A DNA stretch of 45,395 nt from Pontibacillus yanchengensis Y32 (GTDB taxonomy: Bacteria > Bacillota > Bacilli > Bacillales > BH030062): contig NZ_AVBF01000033.1 of assembly GCF_000770635.1 (NCBI RefSeq), positions 1 to 45,395 of the forward strand, given 5' to 3'. The first letter of the stretch is position 1. Each line of letters starts with the position of its first letter. Positions 1 through 9,112 of this stretch are shown one piece after another. The notes below the pieces were generated by a model. The model saw only the letters and a list, made by a program, of their open reading frames with translations. It did not search any database and had not been told where the DNA came from. A program made the position numbers and the translations under genes.

Positions 1-47
1 GTGGGGGCCACTTTTAGTTTAATTTACTGGGTTTTGTCCCAGCCTCT

Positions 48-332
48 TTATTCGTAATTAGGAAATTTATGTGGTTCATCTTGGATGGTATCATTCATGC
101 ATTCGATCAATTCTAATGGGAAACGAAACACTCTCTCTTCTGTTAACGTCTGACAATGAACAAGATACATCTCTTCTTTCTTAGATATATGCATGTCGTT
201 CACCTGATAATTCTTTTCAAGCATCTCTTCGAAAAATTGCATCGTTTCTTGAGCTGCCTTATCTCCAGGTCTTTCCCTTGCGACAATTTGAATAGTTAGC
301 CAATTGTAAACCAAATCCTGCATGGAATGCAT
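48..332 (-). CDS. Hypothetical 94-residue protein downstream of ylaH
   Basis: I do not recognise this protein. It is soluble and acidic, with no signal peptide or membrane segment. The N-terminal half looks helical and the C-terminal half has alternating hydrophobic strands ending in an Asn-Tyr-Glu tail. The start is chosen at the ATG at 330-332, because the AGGAGG that overlaps the end of ylaH lies 7 nt before it; the ATG two codons earlier would sit only 1 nt from the Shine-Dalgarno. It is probably translationally linked to ylaH, whose stop codon lies 11 nt upstream of the start. No function can be assigned from sequence. Confidence 0.7.
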   Translation of the reverse strand: MHSMQDLVYNWLTIQIVARERPGDKAAQETMQFFEEMLEKNYQVNDMHISKKEEMYLVHCQTLTEERVFRFPLELIECMNDTIQDEPHKFPNYE

Positions 333-343
333 CCACATACCTC

Positions 344-718
344 CTATTCACTTTGTGGGCGATCTTTACGCTCCCGATGTAGCCTAAACCTATATATACC
401 TAATACGGCAGAGGAGATAAGTAATCCTTCCGCAATTGGTAAAGATAAACCAAAGAATGTAAGAATCATGCAGCCTATGGCAAGAACTACATAAACAACT
501 GCAGATTTTAGCAGTGGTAGTTGCTTAGCAAAACCTAATTTATAGGTAACAACAGATAAAAACAAAATGATCAGATAAAGAAAAATAACCCCTCTTATTG
601 CTATGGCCACTTCACTGTCATTATTTAAGTTTAATTCATCACCAAGTCCATTAAATAATAGTTTTGCAAAAAATGATAAATCATTCGGTACTTGAATCAT
701 ATTTTCTGTTTGATCCAT
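344..718 (-). CDS. ylaH: YlaH-like integral membrane protein
   Basis: A 124-residue protein with an N-terminal soluble stretch of about 40 residues, then three hydrophobic segments at roughly 42-62, 66-88 and 90-108, and a short basic/acidic tail. Length, topology and position beside ylaF and typA match the YlaH-like family of Bacillaceae; the function is unknown. AGGAGG lies 7 nt before the ATG. It forms a two-gene unit with the 94-residue protein downstream. The family assignment rests on synteny plus general resemblance, so the name is moderately secure and the function is not known. Confidence 0.7.
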   Translation of the reverse strand: MDQTENMIQVPNDLSFFAKLLFNGLGDELNLNNDSEVAIAIRGVIFLYLIILFLSVVTYKLGFAKQLPLLKSAVVYVVLAIGCMILTFFGLSLPIAEGLLISSAVLGIYRFRLHRERKDRPQSE

Positions 719-867
719 TGGTGTTCCTCCTAATTGTCCACATCAAATCTCTTTCTAATGATACTAAATCTCACAGTATCCTGCTACCCTAATGTTAGTT
801 ACATTTTTCAAATCCAATTAAATACTGTAAACTGGTAATAAAATGCGTTGGACGAGGTGAACTACAT

Positions 868-1053
868 ATGAAAAAAATTAACGTACCATTCTTTATACTG
901 GCCCTATTAGCAGTATTTTGCTTTATGCTTGTAGGGGTAGCAATTGGCTTTCGTTCCGTTATATGGTCCATTTTCTTTTTATTACTTGGCTTTGGGGTAA
1001 TGGGATATGGATTTACCATTAAACGAAAACAACGACTTTCCCAACAATCTTAG
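868..1053 (+). CDS. ylaF: YlaF-like two-TM small membrane protein (DUF5325 type)
   Basis: A 61-residue protein beginning MKKINVPFF, with two hydrophobic helices at about 8-28 and 32-51 and a basic C-terminus (IKRKQR). It resembles B. subtilis YlaF in length, topology and neighbourhood next to ylaH and typA. GAGGTGA precedes the ATG by 7 nt. A hairpin terminator follows about 80 nt downstream. Function is unknown. An overlapping antisense reading frame has no ribosome binding site and is not credible. Confidence 0.75.
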   Translation: MKKINVPFFILALLAVFCFMLVGVAIGFRSVIWSIFFLLLGFGVMGYGFTIKRKQRLSQQS

Positions 1054-1134
1054 ATGAATAGGAATCATTATGTCCATAATATGCTTCGTAGTATTTAAGA
1101 GATTGGCTTATAAAAAGAGTTACTAAGATTTTCA

Positions 1135-1170
1135 AAACCCATGACTGCAAAGCAATCATGGGTTTATTTA
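1135..1170 (+). terminator. Rho-independent terminator after ylaF
   Basis: Perfect 10-bp arms (1135-1144 and 1156-1165) with an 11-nt loop, followed by a weak T-rich tract. It fits termination of the short ylaF transcript. Confidence 0.7.
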
Positions 1171-1189
1171 CATAAGTAAAAAAGTATAT

Positions 1190-1256
1190 TCGTGTTTCCT
1201 TTATCTCTTACGTAGCCGTCCAGTTTGTACGTCGCTAGCAGGGCACTTGGGCTTTT
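1190..1256 (-). repeat. Copy D (internally deleted) of the ~225-nt repeat family
   Basis: Read on the minus strand, this begins AAAAGCCCAAGTGCCCTGCT and matches the first ~40 nt of copies B and C (including GCTAGCGACGTACAAACTG). It then jumps to the AGAGATAAAGGAAACACGAA block found in the middle of B and C. It is therefore a shortened member of the family at 20381-20604, 29998-30226 and 34266-34494. It begins 2 nt after the yktC stop codon and in the same orientation, so it would be the 3' UTR of yktC. Confidence 0.65.
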
Positions 1257-1257
1257 C

Positions 1258-2064
1258 TTATGTTTTCAACTCAATATGTTCATCAATGATTTCTTGATGT
1301 ATGGCCGGATTACATGTAATGATGGAATTCTTATCAAGAAGTGTAATAGGTTCACCATCTGCCTGAGTTGTTATGCCACCTACTTCCTGAACTAAAATCA
1401 CCCCCGCTGCTATATCCCACGGAGAAAGTTGCATCGTTACATATGCATCTACAATCCCCTCTGCCACAAAAGCGAACTCCAATGCTGCAGATCCATAGGA
1501 CCTTGTTCCTCTTGCTTTTCTAATTAATGATTGCAATCCTTCTTTATGAACTAGCTTATTATCAATTGACCAGAAATGATTTAAACCGATGATGGATTGT
1601 TCTAGCTTTCTTTCCTCAGGCAGTAAAGGTAGCTTCTCATCGTTCTTATAAGCACCTTCGCCGCGCTTTGCATGGTACAAGCAGTCTTTCATTACATCAT
1701 AAATAAGGCCAATTTCACCAACACCATCTTTATATATCCCTACAGAAATGGCAAAATGCTGCTTCTGATGAACAAAATTCATCGTTCCGTCTATAGGGTC
1801 TACAATCCATACTGTCCCTTGAACATGATTAATTTCATCCCCAAAACCTTCTTCTCCTAATACTTGATGGTCAGGATATTGAGTTCGTATCCGTTCAATA
1901 AAAAATTGTTCTGTCTCTTGATCTAATTCGGTAACCAAATCATTTGGGCTCGATTTTGTTTCAATTACAATTGGTTGATCCATCTTAGTTCGTATACGTT
2001 CCCCTGCTTCTAGCACCCAATTTTTGGCTCGGTTATATATTTGTTGCCTTTCTTGTTCATTCAT
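1258..2064 (-). CDS. yktC: Inositol monophosphatase family protein (YktC/SuhB-like)
   Basis: Mg2+-dependent phosphomonoesterase of the inositol-monophosphatase superfamily, 268 residues, the usual family length. Metal-binding motifs are visible: Glu-Glu at 71-72 in a GEEGFG context, DPIDGTMNFVH at 89-99, and the C-terminal WDIAAG starting at Trp216. The family hydrolyses inositol phosphates and sometimes fructose-1,6-bisphosphate or NADP; the substrate cannot be read from sequence. AAGGAGC precedes the ATG. The B. subtilis homologue YktC lies in the same yktABC cluster. Its downstream side runs directly into a truncated copy of an intergenic repeat. Confidence 0.9.
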   Translation of the reverse strand: MNEQERQQIYNRAKNWVLEAGERIRTKMDQPIVIETKSSPNDLVTELDQETEQFFIERIRTQYPDHQVLGEEGFGDEINHVQGTVWIVDPIDGTMNFVHQKQHFAISVGIYKDGVGEIGLIYDVMKDCLYHAKRGEGAYKNDEKLPLLPEERKLEQSIIGLNHFWSIDNKLVHKEGLQSLIRKARGTRSYGSAALEFAFVAEGIVDAYVTMQLSPWDIAAGVILVQEVGGITTQADGEPITLLDKNSIITCNPAIHQEIIDEHIELKT

Positions 2065-2260
2065 ACAAAAGTGCTCCTTCTACTCGAGATTGAAATTTGG
2101 TTATTTACAAAAAAACTTACTCTAATGGGTACACCATAAACTCTATAGAACTCCTATAAGTAAACTTTTCCATGTTGTAAGTGTAAGTGTATCAAACATT
2201 TAAACCAAGTTCACTCCGGCCTACTTATAGGTTTCGCTTAAGAAAGCATTCTAAACATAG

Positions 2261-2288
2261 AAAAGAACGAGCATAATTGCTCGTTCTT
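2261..2288 (-). terminator. Terminator after the ykzI-like gene
   Basis: Perfect 11-bp arms around a 4-nt loop (AAGAACGAGCA / TGCTCGTTCTT) just past the ykzI-like stop codon. On the minus strand it is followed by a short U-run. Confidence 0.65.
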
Positions 2289-2294
2289 GGACCT

Positions 2295-2483
2295 TTATTG
2301 TTGTAATGTCACCCATTCTAATCGTAGTGCCTCTAATTTATCTTTAGTTATACTTATTCTTTCCTGATCTTTCTGTTCGATCGCCTCATGTAGATTCATT
2401 AATTCATAGTCAATTTCCATCTTTAGAACTGGCATACGTTCCAATACCTTCTTTTCATTTAATGCATCCATGACACGCTTCAT
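2295..2483 (-). CDS. ykzI: YkzI-like small coiled protein
   Basis: A 62-residue, charged, apparently all-helical protein starting MKRVMDALNEKK. The start at 2481-2483 is supported by AAAAGGAG 7 nt upstream; an in-frame extension of 37 residues lacks a ribosome binding site and is rejected. It sits between yktB and yktC, the place occupied by ykzI in B. subtilis, and the size is similar, so the name is mainly positional. Two amphipathic helices can be seen (about residues 20-38 and 40-60). Function is unknown. Confidence 0.6.
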   Translation of the reverse strand: MKRVMDALNEKKVLERMPVLKMEIDYELMNLHEAIEQKDQERISITKDKLEALRLEWVTLQQ

Positions 2484-2710
2484 ATTGTCACTCCTTTTTA
2501 GAGCTTTGTAGTAATATATGTTAGAAGATTTTAACCTGACAAATGTTTTATTACTTTTATTTATCCAAATCCCTCTATATTCAAACCTATCCATGAAAAT
2601 TGGGTATTCTCCTAGAAGTGTGTTAAAATTTGATAGCTAACAAAACGTACGACAAAATAAAACAAAACCTATACTTATTTTCGTACTAATCACAGAAAGG
2701 AGTTTTGATA

Positions 2711-3346
2711 ATGAATCACTTTCCTGGCTTTACTCAAGATGATTTCAATGTGTTTACCATTTCAGGACTCGAACAACGAATGGAAGCTCTTAAGTCTAAT
2801 GTATCACCAAAACTGGAAATAGCCGCTCAAGAATTAGCCCCATATATTACTTCCATTACAGGAGATGAAATGTTCGTACACGTGGCTAAACACGCACGTA
2901 GAACCACCAACCCTCCGAATGATACATGGGCTGCTTTAGCCAATAGTAAAAAAGGCTATAAGAAATTGCCTCATTTCCAAATAGGTTTATGGGAAAGCCA
3001 CGTATTTATATGGTTTGCAGTTATTTATGAAAGTCCAATAAAACAAGATTTTGCTAAAGTGCTTAAACAAAATCTGAAACAAGTTCGTGAGCATATTCCT
3101 GCTGATTATGTTTGGTCTAAAGACCATACTAAACCGGAAGCTATCCCAAACAAGGATTTGTCTGATAGAGAATTCGAAAATCTAGTCGATCGATTACAAA
3201 ACGTAAAAAAAGCAGAATTATTGTGTGGAGTTCATATTGATCGCCATGATGTTGTTCTCCAAGATCATGATGCATTTATTAAAAAATGTGAAGAGACATT
3301 TCATAAGCTAGAATACTTGTACCGCCTTACAAAAGAAGTTGAGTAA
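2711..3346 (+). CDS. yktB: YktB, UPF0637 (DUF1054) family protein
   Basis: A 211-residue soluble protein matching the UPF0637/YktB family of Bacillales in length and in signature stretches such as FQIGLWESHVFIWFAV and the central KHARRTTNPPNDTW. The ATG at 2711 is preferred because AAAGGAG lies 8 nt upstream; a TTG two codons earlier is only 2 nt from it. The family has no established biochemical role. It is divergent from ykzI/yktC and is followed by typA on the same strand after 160 nt that contain a separate promoter-like sequence. Confidence 0.88.
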   Translation: MNHFPGFTQDDFNVFTISGLEQRMEALKSNVSPKLEIAAQELAPYITSITGDEMFVHVAKHARRTTNPPNDTWAALANSKKGYKKLPHFQIGLWESHVFIWFAVIYESPIKQDFAKVLKQNLKQVREHIPADYVWSKDHTKPEAIPNKDLSDREFENLVDRLQNVKKAELLCGVHIDRHDVVLQDHDAFIKKCEETFHKLEYLYRLTKEVE

Positions 3347-3445
3347 CACAGACAATTCCTACAAATATTAAAATCGATGTTTGATTAAAGTTTTGTAAAT
3401 TTGTTAGGGTTAAATAGGCAAACAACGTACTAGAGGTATGATGTA

Positions 3446-3454
3446 TGTTATAAT
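3446..3454 (+). promoter_or_regulatory. Extended -10 promoter for typA
   Basis: TGTTATAAT is a perfect extended -10 element about 50 nt upstream of the typA start. There is no convincing -35 at 17 nt, as is usual for extended -10 promoters. The call comes from sequence only. Confidence 0.5.
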
Positions 3455-3505
3455 ATTTAAGTTCAACGAGAACGCCATTTGAATTGATAGAGGAGAGTAT
3501 ATCAA

Positions 3506-5335
3506 ATGAACGTAAGACAAGATCTACGAAACATTGCAATTATTGCGCACGTTGACCACGGGAAAACAACTTTAGTTGACCAGATGCTACGTCACTCTGG
3601 GACATTCCGTGACAATGAAAACGTTGATGATCGTGCAATGGATTCCAACGATTTAGAAAAAGAACGTGGCATTACCATTTTAGCAAAAAATACAGCAATC
3701 AATTACAACGATACCCGAGTGAACATCTTGGATACACCTGGACACGCGGACTTCGGCGGTGAAGTTGAACGTATTTTGAAAATGGTTGATGGCGTTATGC
3801 TAGTAGTAGACGCATATGAAGGTTGCATGCCTCAAACACGTTTCGTATTGAAAAAAGCACTAGAACAAAAACTGACTCCAGTTGTTTGTTTAAATAAAAT
3901 CGATCGCCCAAATGCCCGCCCTGAAGAAGTGGTCGATGAAGTATTAGACTTATTCATTGAACTAGGTGCTGACGAAGATCAATTGGAATTCCCTGTTGTT
4001 TATGCTTCTGCATTACAAGGAACTTCCGGTTATGAAGCTGATGAGCAAAATGAAACAATGGATCCAATCTTTAATACGATCCTAGAATCTATTCCTGCAC
4101 CAGTTGACAATACAGAAGACCCATTACAGTTCCAAATTACGTTGCTAGATTACAACGAATTTCTTGGTCGTATCGGAGTTGGACGTGTTTTCAGAGGTGG
4201 TATGAAAGTCGGCCAACAAGTTGCTCTTATGAAGAAAGATGGATCAGTTCAAAACTTCCGTATTACTAAATTATTTGGTTTTATTGGACTTAAGCGAATT
4301 GAAATTGAAGAAGCAAAAGCTGGAGATATCGTAGCTATTTCAGGTATTGAAGGAATTAACGTAGGGGAAACTGTAGCAGATGTAAATCATCAAGAAGCTC
4401 TGGAAATCCCGCGTATTGATGAGCCAACCCTTCAAATGACTTTCCTAACAAACAACAGTCCGTTTGCAGGTAAAGAAGGGGAATTCATTACAGCTCGTAA
4501 GATTGAAGAGCGCTTACGTACACAACTTGAGACAGACGTAAGCTTACGTGTAGAAGAAACAGATTCACCTGATAAATGGGTTGTTAGTGGCCGTGGTGAA
4601 CTTCACCTTTCAATCCTTATTGAAAACATGCGCCGTGAGGGTTATGAACTACAGCTTTCTAAGCCTCAGGTCATCATTAAAGAAATTGATGGCGTAAAAC
4701 ATGAACCTATGGAGCATGTACAGGTAGACGTACCAGAAGATTATACAGGTACTGTAATGGAATCAATCGGCTACCGTAAAGGTGAAATGCTTGATATGAT
4801 TAACCAAGGAAATGGTCAAGTACGTATTGAATTCAAGGTACCGTCTCGTGGTTTAATTGGGTATTCTACTGAATTCATGTCCCAAACACGTGGTTACGGA
4901 ATTATTAACCACACATTTAGCGGCTATGAACCACTACTTGGTGGTACAGTTGGAGGACGTCGTCAAGGTGTTCTTGTTGCCCTTGAAAATGGTAAAGCTA
5001 CCACATATGGTATCATGCAACTTGAAGATCGCGGCACAATCTTCGTAGAACCAACAACTGAAGTTTATGCTGGTATGATTGTTGGTGAACACAACCGTGA
5101 TAATGACCTAACAGTAAATATTACTAAAGAAAAACACCTAACAAACGTACGTTCCGCCACTAAAGACACGACCAATTCCATTAAAAGTACTCGTAAATTA
5201 ACTCTAGAAGAAGCACTTCAGTATCTAGATGATGATGAATATTGCGAAGTTACACCTGAAAACGTTCGTTTACGTAAGAAGATTCTTAATAAAAACGAGC
5301 GTGAAAAAGCAGCTAAAACCAAAAGTGGTAAATAA
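3506..5335 (+). CDS. typA: TypA/BipA ribosome-associated GTPase
   Basis: A 609-residue translational GTPase of the EF-G-like TypA/BipA family, involved in ribosome assembly and stress or low-temperature adaptation. G motifs are intact: AHVDHGKT at 14-21 (G1), RGIT at 54-57 (G2), DTPGH at 76-80 (G3) and NKID at 130-133 (G4). EF-G-like domains II and III follow, then the TypA-specific C-terminal region with the [11 protein letters not shown] stretch. Length is normal. GAGGAGAG lies before the ATG. It is equivalent to B. subtilis ylaG/typA, but here it sits beside yktAB, so the yla and ykt clusters have been brought together. A bidirectional terminator separates it from convergent yktA. Confidence 0.97.
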   Translation: MNVRQDLRNIAIIAHVDHGKTTLVDQMLRHSGTFRDNENVDDRAMDSNDLEKERGITILAKNTAINYNDTRVNILDTPGHADFGGEVERILKMVDGVMLVVDAYEGCMPQTRFVLKKALEQKLTPVVCLNKIDRPNARPEEVVDEVLDLFIELGADEDQLEFPVVYASALQGTSGYEADEQNETMDPIFNTILESIPAPVDNTEDPLQFQITLLDYNEFLGRIGVGRVFRGGMKVGQQVALMKKDGSVQNFRITKLFGFIGLKRIEIEEAKAGDIVAISGIEGINVGETVADVNHQEALEIPRIDEPTLQMTFLTNNSPFAGKEGEFITARKIEERLRTQLETDVSLRVEETDSPDKWVVSGRGELHLSILIENMRREGYELQLSKPQVIIKEIDGVKHEPMEHVQVDVPEDYTGTVMESIGYRKGEMLDMINQGNGQVRIEFKVPSRGLIGYSTEFMSQTRGYGIINHTFSGYEPLLGGTVGGRRQGVLVALENGKATTYGIMQLEDRGTIFVEPTTEVYAGMIVGEHNRDNDLTVNITKEKHLTNVRSATKDTTNSIKSTRKLTLEEALQYLDDDEYCEVTPENVRLRKKILNKNEREKAAKTKSGK

Positions 5336-5346
5336 AATATAGAGTC

Positions 5347-5382
5347 AAAAAAAATGCGCCTATTAATCAGGCGCATTTTTTT
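5347..5382. terminator. Bidirectional terminator between typA and yktA
   Basis: Perfect 11-bp stem (AAAATGCGCCT / AGGCGCATTTT) flanked by an A-run on the left and a T-run on the right, so it can end transcripts from both convergent genes. Confidence 0.85.
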
Positions 5383-5385
5383 ATA

Positions 5386-5673
5386 TTATTTTACTTTTAT
5401 AATCTCTTTTGAATCATTATTTTTAGCTTCTTTCACAACTCGATATAGGGAATAACCTGATTCTTTTTCGAACTGTGAACCAATTTTCTTCTCCTCGCTT
5501 TTCGACGGTACAACTTGCTTGAATTTTGTATAAGCTTGCATTAATTCATCTTGTTTAACACCTTGTTCATATGCTTGTTCGACAAGCTTATAAAAATTAA
5601 CAACATCAATTATTTCGTCGGTACTCCAATGTTCTGTATCTAACGGATAGTTGTATGCATTTTCTTCACTCAT
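5386..5673 (-). CDS. yktA: YktA, UPF0223 family protein
   Basis: A 95-residue soluble protein of the UPF0223 family. Family hallmarks are WSTDEIIDVVNFYKLVE near the N-terminus and the VPSKSEEKKI block followed by a GYSLYR stretch. The ATG at 5671-5673 has AAAGGAG 8 nt upstream; an upstream in-frame ATG has no ribosome binding site. It starts 17 nt after the stop of the flavoenzyme gene and is probably co-transcribed with it. Function is unknown. In B. subtilis it lies next to speA and yktB, as here. Confidence 0.9.
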   Translation of the reverse strand: MSEENAYNYPLDTEHWSTDEIIDVVNFYKLVEQAYEQGVKQDELMQAYTKFKQVVPSKSEEKKIGSQFEKESGYSLYRVVKEAKNNDSKEIIKVK

Positions 5674-5690
5674 GTTACTTACTCCTTTCG

Positions 5691-6647
5691 TTATGACCAT
5701 GTTTCACGAATACAATTCGCTTCATTTATCATTCGGTTCAATAATTCCTGAACTGAAGGGATGTCATCAATTCTTCCCGTAATTTGACCAGCCCAACCAA
5801 ACCCTTTTTGATTATCACCTTCGTAGATATAACGCTTGTTGGCTTCCCCACTAATAAATGATTTTAACACTTCAAATCCAGGTTCGTCCTCTTCAAGTTT
5901 TAAAATTTCTTCGGTCCAATTGTTCTTTAGCGCTCTAGCTGGCGTACCAAGTGACCTTTTTATAACGACAGTCGAGGTCTCATCTCCTTCAATAAGATCT
6001 TGTTTATATGCTGCATGGGCATGTACACACTCTTTGGTAGCAATAAAACGGGTACCCATTTCAACTCCTTCTGCTCCTAGAGCAAGAGCTGCCATCAAAC
6101 CTCTTCCATCTCCAACTCCACCTGAAGCAATTACAGGGATTTGGACACTATCTACCACTTGAGGGGTGAGTACAAAAGTTCCAATATCGCTTCTTCCTAA
6201 GTGACCCCCACCTTCATGACCGACAACCATAACAGCATCTGCACCTAGTTCCTCAGCCTTCACAGCCTGACGTTTAGCTGCAACTAGGACTAACGTATTT
6301 ATTGGGTGATCTTCCACCATATCTAACACTGGCTTTGGGTTTCCTCCCGTAACCGATATAACAGGAACCTTTTCTTCGATAGCCACCTGCACCATTTCAG
6401 CAAAAGGTCTACCGTGTTGACCAATTGCAAAGTTTACACCAAAAGGTTTAGAAGTTTTCTGCTGTACTTTATGTATTTCTTCTCTTAAAGCTTCTGGATC
6501 TTGTAAACTCATCGCTGTTATTTGTCCTAGACCACCAGCATTAGATACAGCCGCAGCTAAGTCAGCGTATGCTAAATAGGCCAACCCTCCCTGTATAATA
6601 GGATATGTGATTCCTAACAACTCAGTCACCCTTGTTTTATACTCCAT
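5691..6647 (-). CDS. Nitronate monooxygenase / FabK-like FMN enzyme
   Basis: A 318-residue FMN-dependent TIM-barrel protein of the nitronate monooxygenase (2-nitropropane dioxygenase) family, which also includes enoyl-ACP reductase FabK. Visible features are the N-terminal PIIQGG (16-21), AAVSNAGGLG (32-41), the GGHLGR segment around 147-152 that carries the family histidine, SGGVGDGRG (175-183) and GAEGVEMGTRF for FMN phosphate binding. Members oxidise toxic nitronates; FabK would reduce enoyl-ACP. There are no fatty-acid genes nearby, so nitronate detoxification is the more cautious call. GGGAGG lies upstream of the ATG. It is transcribed with yktA and divergent from speA. Confidence 0.85.
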   Translation of the reverse strand: MEYKTRVTELLGITYPIIQGGLAYLAYADLAAAVSNAGGLGQITAMSLQDPEALREEIHKVQQKTSKPFGVNFAIGQHGRPFAEMVQVAIEEKVPVISVTGGNPKPVLDMVEDHPINTLVLVAAKRQAVKAEELGADAVMVVGHEGGGHLGRSDIGTFVLTPQVVDSVQIPVIASGGVGDGRGLMAALALGAEGVEMGTRFIATKECVHAHAAYKQDLIEGDETSTVVIKRSLGTPARALKNNWTEEILKLEEDEPGFEVLKSFISGEANKRYIYEGDNQKGFGWAGQITGRIDDIPSVQELLNRMINEANCIRETWS

Positions 6648-6827
6648 ATTTCTTCCTCCCTTTTTAAAAATAACCCTATTGTTACTTGTATCCTAACAGA
6701 AAACTCTTCCACAATGTAGTAACTAGTCATCATCATTGCTTTTTGCTATAATTTGTTTTTAAGCATAAAAGACGTTTAGGAAATCTATGTTTCAACCGTC
6801 TTCCCAATTAATAATATACGTTTTACA

Positions 6828-6842
6828 ATGGAAACGTTTTAT
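6828..6842 (+). promoter_or_regulatory. Weak cre-like sequence upstream of speA
   Basis: ATGGAAACGTTTTAT matches the CcpA cre consensus at 13 of 15 positions and lies about 30 nt before the speA start. ACGTTTTA also occurs twice here as a direct repeat. A TATAAT at 6747-6752 could be the -10 region. All of this is tentative. Confidence 0.25.
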
Positions 6843-6870
6843 AAATTCTAATACATAAGAGGTGTTGTCA

Positions 6871-8343
6871 ATGTCTCAACAACATACCCCATTATTCACA
6901 GGTCTTGTCGAGCACGCCAAACGCAATCCAGTTCAATTTCATATCCCTGGTCATAAAAAAGGGGTTGGCATGGATAAGGCCTTTCGCGAGTTTATTGGTG
7001 ATCAAGCTCTTTCCATAGATTTAATCAATATTAGCCCTTTAGATGACCTCCATCACCCTCACGGAATGATTAAAGAAGCTCAACAGTTAGCTGCTGAGGC
7101 ATTTGGTGCAGATTATACATTCTTTTCTGTTCAAGGTACAAGCGGTGCTATCATGGCCATGATTATGTCTGTATGTAAGCCAGGAGATAAACTAATTGTA
7201 CCAAGAAACGTTCATAAATCTGTGACTTCAGCTATTATTTTCTCTGGAGCAACACCCATTTTCATTCACCCTGAACTAGACGAACAACTAGGTATTTCTC
7301 ATGGCATAACTCCTGAAGCTGTAGAAAAAGCATTAGCAGTTCACCCTGACGCAAAAGGAGTGTTTGTCATTAATCCTACCTATTTTGGTATTGCTGCTGA
7401 TTTAAAAAAGATTGTTTCAATCGCACATGAGTATGCTGTTCCTGTACTTGTGGATGAAGCACACGGAGTTCATATTCACTTTCATAATCAATTACCACTT
7501 TCAGCAATGCAGGCAGGAGCAGATATGGCCGCTACTAGTGTTCATAAATTAGGTGGATCTTTAACTCAAAGCTCCGTGTTGAATATGAGAGAAGGATTGG
7601 TTTCACATGAAAGAGTACAGTCTGTATTATCTATGTTAACTACAACTTCGACCTCCTATATTCTACTCGCATCACTCGATGTAGCTAGAAAACACTTAGC
7701 CACAAAAGGCAAAGAATTAATGGACCAAACGTTACAACTTGCTGAACGCACCAGAAGCCTAATAAACGAGATCCCGTCCCTTTTCTGTGTAGGCGGAGAA
7801 ATTATCGGGAGTAAAGCAACATTTGACTATGACCCTACAAAACTTATTATTTCTGTGAAACAATTAGGTATTACAGGTTACGATGTAGAGGTTTGGTTAC
7901 GAGAACATTATAATATCGAAGTGGAACTCTCAGACCTGTATAATATTCTCTGCATTATTACACCTGGTGACACCGAAGCGGAGACAAAGTTTCTCATTGA
8001 TGCCTTACATGCTCTATCGGAAAATTTTCAGCATAAGAATCAGACCGATACTCCCATACCTGTAAAAGTGCCGGATATCCCTTTACTAGCCCTCTCACCC
8101 AGAGATGCGTTTTATGCGGATACAGAGACTCTTCCCCTAGTGGAAGCAGCAGGAAGGATATCTGCTGAATTTGTGATGGTCTATCCCCCGGGAATTCCAA
8201 TTTTCTTGCCAGGGGAAATTATTACTCAGGATAATATACACTACATTCATGAAAATTTAGATGCCGGATTACCAGTACAAGGACCTGAGGATGAAACACT
8301 GACACTTATTCAAGTCATTAAAGAACGACGAGCTTTTCAGTAA
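6871..8343 (+). CDS. speA: Arginine decarboxylase SpeA (aspartate aminotransferase fold)
   Basis: PLP-dependent Orn/Lys/Arg decarboxylase, 490 residues, the same length as B. subtilis SpeA. It would convert arginine to agmatine, the first step of polyamine synthesis. Visible motifs are HIPGHKKG near the N-terminus (24-31), FFSVQGTSGA (84-93), DEAHG (195-199) for the PLP ring, and SVHKLGGSLTQSS with the Schiff-base lysine at 226. A C-terminal small domain follows. The ATG at 6871 is preferred over an in-frame GTG at 6862, because AAGAGG sits 8 nt upstream of the ATG. The SR1-like gene lies downstream on the opposite strand, as a neighbour of speA just as in B. subtilis. A lysine substrate cannot be excluded. 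Confidence 0.92.
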   Translation: MSQQHTPLFTGLVEHAKRNPVQFHIPGHKKGVGMDKAFREFIGDQALSIDLINISPLDDLHHPHGMIKEAQQLAAEAFGADYTFFSVQGTSGAIMAMIMSVCKPGDKLIVPRNVHKSVTSAIIFSGATPIFIHPELDEQLGISHGITPEAVEKALAVHPDAKGVFVINPTYFGIAADLKKIVSIAHEYAVPVLVDEAHGVHIHFHNQLPLSAMQAGADMAATSVHKLGGSLTQSSVLNMREGLVSHERVQSVLSMLTTTSTSYILLASLDVARKHLATKGKELMDQTLQLAERTRSLINEIPSLFCVGGEIIGSKATFDYDPTKLIISVKQLGITGYDVEVWLREHYNIEVELSDLYNILCIITPGDTEAETKFLIDALHALSENFQHKNQTDTPIPVKVPDIPLLALSPRDAFYADTETLPLVEAAGRISAEFVMVYPPGIPIFLPGEIITQDNIHYIHENLDAGLPVQGPEDETLTLIQVIKERRAFQ

Positions 8344-8489
8344 TTCTATATTTCAAGATTAAGTGTTGAATTTACATTTAAAAGTACTAAATACGTATAT
8401 TAAAATTATTCTATATTAGAGGAATAATCGTGAAGACTTGGTTAGAAGTAATTGGAGTGGTCCGATGCTTAAAAAGGCTTAGGGGTGGG

Positions 8490-8601
8490 TGGGAAACAAA
8501 TCGCTTTCCTGAGGGCGAGCTGGTAATCCTCCTTGGGCCAAAATGCGGCCCTGCGTGGTATCACCAACCTCTTTCATTCGTGGGCCTCTCGCTGTTTCCC
8601 A
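8490..8601. repeat. Hairpin-type intergenic repeat, copy 1 (diverged)
   Basis: Closed by perfect 8-bp arms TGGGAAAC / GTTTCCCA. The interior carries CGCTTTCCTGAGG and AATCCTCCT blocks corresponding to CGCTTTCCGCGG and GCCTCCT of the other two copies. It is the most diverged of the three. Confidence 0.55.
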
Positions 8602-8641
8602 GCCAAACCTGTCGATATGTTGCAATCGGAATCGGTAATAG

Positions 8642-8738
8642 GTAGGACAACTTTTTTTGGCGGACATATAATCTCTTATTTTCTGTAAAAACCCTCTTTT
8701 GGAGAGGCTAACGGACATATCGTATCTTATTTGTGAAA
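8642..8738 (+). repeat. Tandem-half repeat with CGGACATAT core, copy 1
   Basis: Roughly 92 bp, about 85 percent identical by eye to the reverse complement of 41309-41400. It contains two imperfect direct subunits, each starting CGGACATAT and running into TCTTATTT, separated by a small hairpin CCTCT-TTTGG-AGAGG. A lone subunit is at 41026-41046. Confidence 0.75.
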
Positions 8739-8840
8739 GGCTAAGTTTAAGTTTGGTGTTGATTTTAGAATCAATTAATCTGAATAGTTTTATTCAAGAT
8801 AAGAAGCATAATTTGGACTAAGGGTTTTTGGTTCTGAGTG

Positions 8841-8972
8841 GTTGATTCGTTTGGAATTCACTCGCTTTCCGCGGACAATCGGTGAAGCCTCCTAGTTCGG
8901 CATTCTCCTCTCTGCGGGGTCTTCACACGATCGTTTTTCTGCAGGAGTCTCGCAAATTCCCAACGATTCAAC
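8841..8972 (+). repeat. Hairpin-type intergenic repeat, copy 2
   Basis: Core blocks in order are CGCTTTCCGCGG, GCCTCCT, TTCGGC, TGCGGGGTCT and GCAGGAGTCTC. The ends are imperfect inverted repeats of about 20 nt (GTTGATTCGTTTGGAATT on the left; AATTCCCAACGATTCAAC on the right). Similar blocks are, from memory, common between genes of many Bacillaceae, but I cannot name the family. Confidence 0.75.
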
Positions 8973-9112
8973 GCCGTGTATTGGATTACTTATCTAGGAG
9001 GGTATTTGCCTTTTAATTGGATTAAGGGGAAAGCTTCAACACTATTAACGCATATATTCAGGGTGGTAAAACATGCTTAAACCCCTTTGGTATCAAGGAA
9101 TTTAGGGTTATA

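Noticed and set aside
795-1019. 74-codon frame antisense to ylaF
   Set aside because: It overlaps a well-supported small membrane protein gene and has no ribosome binding site.
8430-8718. Two overlapping frames of 71 and 79 codons on opposite strands
   Set aside because: Both run through intergenic repeat copies, have no Shine-Dalgarno, and their composition is that of repeat DNA.
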